The notes beneath the pieces were generated by a model. It was not told the DNA's origin, did not search any database, and worked only from the letters and a program-made list of their open reading frames with translations. 64,000 nt of DNA, from positions 7,043,501 to 7,107,500 of the forward strand of contig NC_065894.1 in the NCBI RefSeq assembly GCF_905147045.1, in the 5' to 3' direction. A program made the translations under genes and the position numbers. This DNA is from Nymphalis io. Lineage: Eukaryota > Arthropoda > Insecta > Lepidoptera > Nymphalidae. Shown one piece after another: positions 57,257-64,000 of the stretch. Within the stretch, counting starts at the first letter, position 1, and each line of letters opens with the position of its first letter.

Positions 57257-57288
57257 GGCACGTAGGACAAAATTTTGTCCTGCGTGCC
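57257..57288. repeat. 32-base palindrome with one mismatch
   Basis: GGCACGTAGGACAAAA is followed directly by TTTTGTCCTGCGTGCC; the arms differ at a single position. It lies 26 bases after the first palindrome and is unlike it in sequence and GC content. Confidence 0.95.
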
Positions 57289-59210
57289 CGAAAGCCCACA
57301 GCTGGACTTTGTAATATTTGTTGCTTATTTGAATTAAAAAAATAGATTGGCCTTTTTCAGATTTTGGTGTAGCGATAATAAATTATCATTGTGCTCGTAT
57401 TGTAACTAAGAAGATTCAGTTCCATATTAAACCTAATTTCTATTAATTTGTATTTAAGTCGACATTGGCAGAACTAATTGAAATGAAGGTCAAGTGAAAT
57501 TTGCATGTTTATGGGAACCATTTTGGTTTTTACTAATATAATTAAAACTGTTATAAATGATTTGGGGTCGTGGTAAGTACAAGTTGTAAGAGTGAGCGAT
57601 GTTGAAATAAATTAATTCGATTTGATTTTTTGTTTATATCAAGTATATGCTATATATCTGTCATATACACTTTTATATCTTAGTATAAAATAAACATAGT
57701 TAGATATAAATCCTGTTAAAACAGTGTCCATAAAAACATAGTAATTTTATTCGAACTCCAGAAATTATTGCTCCCTTTATACCTAATCAACAAACAACAA
57801 GGTGTGTTTTGGGTCTAAACTTACCCAAAGTTATGAGGGTATTGCTTACATTAGAAACAATTTTAATGTCAGTTGTGAATATTTTGCACTATCACACGCC
57901 GCGCAAACATCGAACCTCAGGGACCCGTATAATGAACCGGTGTTGGTCAGCACAATTAAAGGGTCCCATTTGGACCTCTGCTAATGGAATTAAATCCAAT
58001 TAGATTTTAGGGTTACGAGGTGAAGTTTACTGACGGCAAACAAATGGCGTTCTGGAATGGCTTGCACCTGTTTAGATTATTTGGTCGAAAATAAATTTGT
58101 ATCTGCCTGTGGTGATAAAATATTTTACTCGCAATAATATAAAATTACAATTAAATCTCCTTTTTTATGTAACATAATATAGTGTTAAAAATATGAAAGT
58201 TATAGGTAAAGCCGACAACAAGATAACCCACTGGATGGAACATACGAGTATGTCAGTGACAACCAAAGATCACGGAATCAAATCCAATTAGTAATAGTAT
58301 TCACCTCGTGTTCAGTGTAGTAGGAAAAGATCGTACGGAAATCTACACTGGATCAGCGTGCTCGTACCTACTTTTTAAGAGGACTAGAGGACTTATGTCA
58401 ACCGTTACTTTTTACTTTTTTAGACATTTTCCTAACTAGGTCTTAGTCAACATAGAAAATTTAATATAAAATATTAACATATAAAATTTTTACTAGTATA
58501 AAAGATAGTTTTGCATTCGTAACTTTCTGGAAATGCAAACAGTCTGCCAGATAAAATCAATCAGACTGGATCCCGCTAGGATCTCAATTCAAACACACGA
58601 AGTATTCGGAACTTGTTTGGCTCAGAGTGTGCTTGTTGCAGCATATGCGATAAAATTCATGAAACTTCCCTTCGCGAAAATTTTCTCAAGTAACAGCGTT
58701 TCTCCATACATGTGGTTTTCCATCAAAGTTTTCTCTTTCGACGTTCAACGAGGTATAGAAATTTGATACGTATAGGCATTTTAAAATTTTCATTCGGTGC
58801 ACAGAAGGTTTTGTATATTTATCCCGCAAAAGGATGTAGAAAATATAGAAGTTTTCATATTACGCAATTCTATAGCAGAATAATACAGAACTTTACTTTT
58901 TTACTTAAAAACTTATTAATTTTTTAACTCTTTACTCGCAAAAGGAAGTGTCTATGATAAAAAATAGTTTTCCAGACGGAAAATTTAGGTGATTCTATGT
59001 CGCAGTTCTACTTCTAATTGGTGGATAGATATTTCTCTGAATTTCAATTTGTATCATTTCATTTCAAGATCTACACGTAAGGTAAACATGAGAATTTTTT
59101 TGTAAGATTTTTTTTTCCTTGCATTTTATTGATCAATACATTATTCTACTTTACAAATACTATTAATACCTAAAATAATATAAATTTTAATATAATAATT
59201 CTATATCAAT
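57289..59210. other. gene-free stretch with possible regulatory islands
   Basis: Unique DNA. Less AT-rich blocks lie at 57785-58015 ('cacgccgcgcaaacatcg', 'agggacccgtataatgaacc') and 58535-58770 (listed separately). No exon with splice support is visible. Confidence 0.45.
58535..58770. promoter_or_regulatory. candidate non-coding conserved element
   Basis: 'cagtctgccagataaaatcaatcagactggatcccg', 'gcttgttgcagcatatgcg' and 'ctccatacatgtggttttcc' form a unique block of intermediate GC. The overlapping 77-codon frame has no recognisable motif. Confidence 0.25.
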
Positions 59211-59308
59211 CCTACTAACATTATAAATGCGAAAGTTTGTGACGATGGATGGGTAGATCTTTGTTACTCTTTCACGCAAAATCTACTAATATTAGGGGAA
59301 TAGAGATA
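59211..59308 (+). repeat. interspersed repeat ('cattataaatgcgaaag' type), interrupted
   Basis: 'ctactaacattataaatgcgaaagtttgtgacgatggatgg' and 'tgttactctttcacgcaaaatctac' begin the family also seen at 56135. The sequence breaks off where family A starts. Confidence 0.55.
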
Positions 59309-59603
59309 GTTTTTTTTTTATAGAATAGGAAGGCGGACGAGCATATGGACCACCTGATGGTAAGTGGTCACCAAAGCCCTTAGACATTGGCATTGTAAGA
59401 AATGTCAACCATCGCTTACATATCCAATGCATCACCAACCTTAGGAACTAAGATTTTATGTCCCTTGTGCCTGTAATTACACTGGCTCACTCACCCTTCA
59501 AACCGGAACACAACAATACCAAGTACTGCTGTTTTGCGGTAGAATATCTGATGAGTAGGTGGTACCTACCCAGACGAACTTGCACAAAGCCCTACCACCA
59601 GTA
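59309..59603 (-). repeat. SINE-like family A repeat, full copy
   Basis: It runs from the T-run and 'tatagaataggaaggcggacgagc' to 'acgaacttgcacaaagccctaccaccagt'. It holds CCACCTGATGGTAAGTGG (59350-59367), the exact reverse complement of the LINE 3' hairpin at 40300-40317. Confidence 0.9.
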
Positions 59604-59699
59604 AAGTTTATACCCTGACTTAAATACACACTTATATTGTAAACTATTATTATTAACCGATGATTATCCCGTTGAGTTAACTGCTAGCTTATCCTCTAA

Positions 59700-59935
59700 A
59701 GCTTGTCTGGCGTTCACCACTGTATGACTCAGATCCAAATTTCGCAGCGGAGATTGGCCATCCGCATAGTACAGGAATATCGCACGACATCGTTTGAGAT
59801 ATCAACAGTCCTAGCGAACTTTCTGCTTCTGGATATTCGGGTGGATATAGACACGTCAACTAGCAGACCCGCATCCTCTGTCAGAACGCAGAAGATCCTG
59901 TTCCGTGCGGTAAGATGAGACCTCTTCCTGTGAGC
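59700..59935 (+). pseudogene. relic of an R1-type LINE reverse-transcriptase C-terminal region
   Basis: The + strand frame at 59703-59918 reads SQRRLAIRIVQEYRTTSFE and then STVLANFLLLDI. This resembles the segment of R1-clade proteins just ahead of the C-terminal zinc knuckle (Q-x-x-x-AIR-x-x-x-x-YRT-x-SFEA-x-x-VLA). The surrounding DNA is GC-richer. No other LINE part is attached, so it is an old fragment. The overlapping 90-codon - strand frame is a shadow. Confidence 0.45.
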
Positions 59936-60004
59936 AAGCGCAAGGAGTCTTTCCCAGCACTCCTTCGGACGACATTCGTCCCTATAACGAGATCTCGACA
60001 CAAA

Positions 60005-60862
60005 TATTAATAATATTAATGAGAGTTTGTGTGTTTGGATATTTGTTACGAAAGCATAACTAACACAACTTTACATTTATTAAAGCGGCATTTAGTAATA
60101 TTCATTGATTTGAGCTATGTAAGCGAGCATTTTGAGCTGTTATATTTTCTTATAATAAATTTTTAATAAATTAAAATTTTGTTTACATATATTAGATGCT
60201 CTTAGATATCATGACCTGATTTCTAACTGATTCACTTCGATACTATAGTCTAATAATTGTACATCAGCAATCAATTATAAGCATGTTAATGGTCTTACTT
60301 TAAAACAATTAATTTATAACAAGAAATTCTACTCTTATCTTATAATTTCCATTTATTAAAAATGTAATAATGGTTTTAGGCAACAATACTTTTAATTTAA
60401 TAAACAAATGATTTTTTTTACAAATTTCTAAGAACAACCGCGAAGAATTGAATAACAGAGACATTTGTTAAGCCATTGGGGTCGGCTTTCATTTGGTGTC
60501 TCCCCTAGGCACTTAAGTTTACATTAAACTTGTCCAAGCGCGAAATTGATCTTTAAGAGAGGGACCCTCAACGAAAATATAAATTGCCACGTGTTACAAT
60601 TGATTTCTCGACGTACTTGTCCAGTTACGTAGAGTAAGAAATTTATTGATTTAAATTTTATTGCCTCTATTGCTTTTTGAAGTGAAAAAATATTTTAATC
60701 AAGTAGATTTTTTCGACCTCTACGAATAGTCGTTTTACATTATCACTGATGGAGTCTTACTTCTGCTTTAATGGTACGGAATTTCTGTAAAAAAATATAT
60801 ATAGAAAGATATAAATACTATTACAATGTATTTTAGTTGCTTTGCGGTGGTTTTGGGTTGGT
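60005..60862. other. gene-free stretch with one candidate element
   Basis: AT-rich except 60425-60625, where 'cattggggtcggctttcatttgg', 'ctcccctaggcacttaag' and GCCACGTG (E-box, about 60587) lie. It is unique, non-coding and possibly regulatory. Confidence 0.4.
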
Positions 60863-61138
60863 ATTACAGTAACAGCCTCTTAATGTCCCAATGCTGGGCT
60901 AAGGCCTTCTCTCTCTTTTGGGAGAAGGTTTGGAGCTTATTCCACCACGCTGCTCCAATGTGGGTTGGTAGAATACACATGTGACAGATTTTCAATGAAA
61001 TTAGACACGTGCAGATTTCCTCACGATGTTTTCCTTCACCGTCAAGCACGTAAACACAAATTAGGCACATGAAAATTTAGTGTTGCTTGCCCGGGTTTAA
61101 GCCTGCCATCATCGGTTAAGATACACGTATTCTAACCA
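60863..61138 (-). repeat. tRNA-derived SINE (SINE-1), head lost
   Basis: 'attacagtaacagcct', 'ccaatgctgggctaaggcc', 'cacgctgctccaatgtgggttgg' and 'cccgggtttaagcctgcc' are present. The box A end is missing. Confidence 0.85.
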
Positions 61139-61189
61139 AGTAAACATCTATAAAAATATAACATGTTGTATTGATTTAAATTATTGTGG

Positions 61190-61285
61190 AAGTTGTGTGA
61201 GCAAGTGTAATTATTGGCACAAGAGATGTCTACGAGAAGTGGTCTTATATCATTTGGTTTGTGACGCAATGACGGTGTAAGAAGT
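61190..61285 (+). repeat. short relic of family A
   Basis: 'gtgtgagcaagtgtaattattggcacaagagatg' and 'gacgcaatgacggtgtaag' follow the + strand order of family A. Confidence 0.45.
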
Positions 61286-63027
61286 GACTTCTATTTTCTG
61301 AAGTGAATAAAAATGTACATAGAATATTAATCACTGTAATTTAAAATGATGTAATTCATATTTATATTAAATTTTTGTTTTTTTTTATTCCTATAATATT
61401 TTTTTAATGCTAGTGGAATTTTATAGAATTTTGTTATCGTTATTATTTATATTATATTTGTCTCTATTGAAAGCGTGTTAACCGCTATATCATTAATTGA
61501 AGTGTCTCTTTCGGGTTACCCGTACATATTTATTCAAACTGTGTAAATTTTATATTTGAAAATATAAACCAAGCGTATTTTCAGCGCTTAAAATATAGGA
61601 ATTATTAACATCAAGAAGTCAAATTATATTTGCTCAATTTTATTTTTCAAATACAAATTACGTATCGTTTCATTTCCAGTTTCGGATAGTAAAATTAAAT
61701 TTATAGGTAACGTAAATGTTATAATTGCCTTTATTTCGTGTACTTTAATAATAATCCAAAAAACAGGTTTATTATTTTCAAATGTTTGCCTTCTATTAAA
61801 TTAGAAGCTCAAATTATTTTATTATGATATTGAATGTTTAATCTCGTAGAACTAAAATATAATAGGATGAAATATATGACAAATAAATAAAAAAAAATAA
61901 AAACAGAAATTGAACTGAAGGGGAACTTATCCCCATAATAATAAATGGCTTCATTTGACGCACCATAACTATTTTTTGTTAATTAATCATTCTGTAAATA
62001 AAATTTATGTGATTTACATTTTAAAAAATGGTTTTTAATGCATGGTTAGTGGTCGTAACAGCATAATTAAACTCTGAAAAATACGTTTACGCTTAATTCT
62101 TCCTACCTTTTATCACCCTGGGCTTCGAACGAGGAGCTTGTGTTGCTTGCGCAAACGCATATTTTATACTTTTTACATATATACATATATATAATAAGTG
62201 ACGTAATTTCTATTGGATGAATGAATTTTCAACTCGAACTGGGGTTGCCACCCTTTACACCTAGTCTCTTATTTCAAAATAAACTAAACCAAGGATAGCC
62301 TTTTACGCAATATCAAAATTAATTATATTATCTCGTTAAAGCAACGCTTTTAAACTGTTACCCGAATTTATTTTTGAAGAAACTTTACCTCCGTTAAGGA
62401 ATTTGTTTATCCGAAGGTATCAAACTTGACTCTAACAGAAGGGGATGTTTCGCAGGGAGTAAAATGTTTCGTTTTCATACGCGCAGATATTAAGGTGAAA
62501 TAAAGTACACGGAAGAGACATTTAAGAAATAAAACGCAATACTGTAAAGTATAAATTACTTCTATTCCACGAATTTAATTTCCTATTATTATGTTTTATA
62601 TCATTATAATATGCTGACTTTTATTATCGTTGTATGATTTAATGTACGTATTACAAATTATTCAAAATGCCCTTTTGATATAAATATTGAAGTATCTTTG
62701 TACCTATAAATAACACAATAATCAGTATAAGGTAGCGTTGGTTAGTTTTCTAACTTTGAAATTGAAATCTGATGTAATATCTAAAATGCTGCTCTATTAG
62801 TTACTTTAAGATAATATTATTTATTATTAGGATCAACCTAACTTTTTCATCATTGATTATAGTAATCATAAGTTTGTTTTTTTCCTGTAAATATTTATAT
62901 AAACTTCAAACAATCATCGACTATTCATATTACGAAGATAATGTGACCTTAATGTTAATCTTTGTAAAGGTCTTTCCATGTAATTTCAACATCTATGTCA
63001 TTCCCAAATCACAGTGGGAGTGGGACG

Positions 63028-63070
63028 TAATCAAGGATTAATTTTCTACTTGGATTATTTTCAATCCACC
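63028..63070. promoter_or_regulatory. cluster of GGATTA-type (bicoid/orthodenticle-class) sites
   Basis: GGATTA at 63035-63040 and 63052-63057 and GGATTG on the - strand (CAATCC, 63062-63067) fall within 33 bases. This is the core bound by lysine-50 homeodomain proteins. Motif evidence only. Confidence 0.25.
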
Positions 63071-63217
63071 TTAGTGCGTGAGCTTTGGATATGTCTTTAA
63101 TTTAAAGGGGGGCTTTCACTCGCTTGGTAATTTCGACTGGAAACGACATAAGCTGCGTGTATTTTATTTCTTACCGTAGAAATGTGCGTAATAATTAAAA
63201 TACCTTTTATAATAAAT

Positions 63218-63218
<1 letters not shown>

Positions 63219-63250
<32 letters not shown>
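63219..63250. repeat. (TA)n microsatellite
   Basis: About 15 TA units. Confidence 0.85.
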
Positions 63251-63253
<3 letters not shown>

Positions 63254-64000
63254 TTTTAATTATATGTTAAATTAATATAATATAATTGATTTGATTAGTT
63301 GGTGGTGGGTAGTTGGTTGGTTGGTGGTCAAAGCTCGATTGTTGTTGATGTTGTTTTTAGAAGGATGTTTGTGTATTTACATACATCTACGTAATTTTAT
63401 TTGTACACATGTAATGATGTCAGTGTAAGTTTGAATACTTTGCACATGTAGACATAAATGATTATATAAATTCCAAGTCAATTTCATCCGGATCGTAACA
63501 GCATAATTAAGTTTAATCTAATTCAATTCAGTACTATTTTTATTTTAAAAAAGACACAAAAATATTAAATAGGAAGTTTGTAGCATGGACATACCAATTC
63601 GCACCAAATTTGAAAATATATATAAAAAGAGGTTAAACCTAAATAATTTTAACGAAATGTCATTAAATAACTAACCGTATAAAAAGAGATGTATTATACA
63701 AACTGTTGAAAGTAAGCCGGTAATAAGTTTCTTTTCACTGGTACATTTCGTTCGAGATATCGTAAAAAACTCGTAAACCGCAGTAGCATTTTGTTACGCC
63801 TACCATATTCCCAGCAATTTCCGCCATAATAACTGTATTATACAAAATATTGTAAGATATTTTGGATCTTATTTAAACATTATGAAATAATTTATAATTT
63901 GTATTTTATAAACTATAACAGCGTAAAATGTAGTTATTATATTCTTTATAACTAGTATGTAAAGTTTTATGATACCTTTATAGATAATAAAAAAAATCCA

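Larger units (their letters stand above)
61286..64000. other. gene-free stretch to the window end
   Basis: Mostly AT-rich. Items of note are the island 62400-62520 ('ggggatgtttcgcagggag'), the homeodomain-site cluster at 63028-63070, a (TA)n run at 63219-63250 and a GGTT/GGTGG-rich stretch at 63299-63330. No gene is supported. Confidence 0.45.

Noticed and set aside
57802..58003. Two overlapping 60-64-codon frames
   Set aside because: No recognisable domain, no splice partners, and two frames open at once; more likely non-coding.
1..64000. CRISPR array, bacterial operon or integrated virus
   Set aside because: No regularly spaced repeats and no viral or prokaryotic genes; the spliced genes, SINEs and LINEs show an insect nuclear genome.

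Overview
The window looks like nuclear DNA from a moth or butterfly (Lepidoptera). It is strongly AT-rich. It carries short spliced genes, tRNA-derived SINEs of types known from Lepidoptera, an R1-clade LINE end, a jockey/CR1-group LINE and a mariner element. The species cannot be resolved from the sequence alone. I see no bacterial operons, CRISPR arrays, rRNA genes or genuine tRNA genes.

The only host protein-coding genes I can support form a compact cluster at 34.67-52.53 kb. It holds four paralogous cytochrome b561-domain membrane proteins: three on the + strand and a fourth on the - strand, convergent with the third. Each gene has three coding exons, a phase-0 first intron and a phase-1 second intron at homologous positions. 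Each encodes about 211-252 residues and keeps four histidines where the family's heme ligands lie. The likely role is transmembrane electron transfer (ferric or monodehydroascorbate reduction) in an internal or plasma membrane. Genes 3 and 4 are the closest pair and both have GATA-motif clusters upstream.

1-34.6 kb has no supportable host gene. It holds scattered repeats (a roughly 290-bp SINE-like family with an A-rich 3' end, tRNA-derived SINEs, a 5'-truncated R1-type LINE with perfect target-site duplications, a decayed mariner). It also holds several GC-richer non-coding islands that could be conserved regulatory elements.

34.6-52.6 kb is the b561 cluster. Intron 1 of gene 2 contains a decayed 3.6-kb LINE in sense orientation, and intron 2 of gene 2 contains SINEs. 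Intron 1 of gene 3 contains a long TA microsatellite.

52.6-64 kb is again gene-free, with SINE copies, a LINE relic, two striking adjacent palindromes near 57.2 kb and a few candidate regulatory islands. All transposable-element reading frames in the window are broken or partial, so nothing mobile appears autonomous here.
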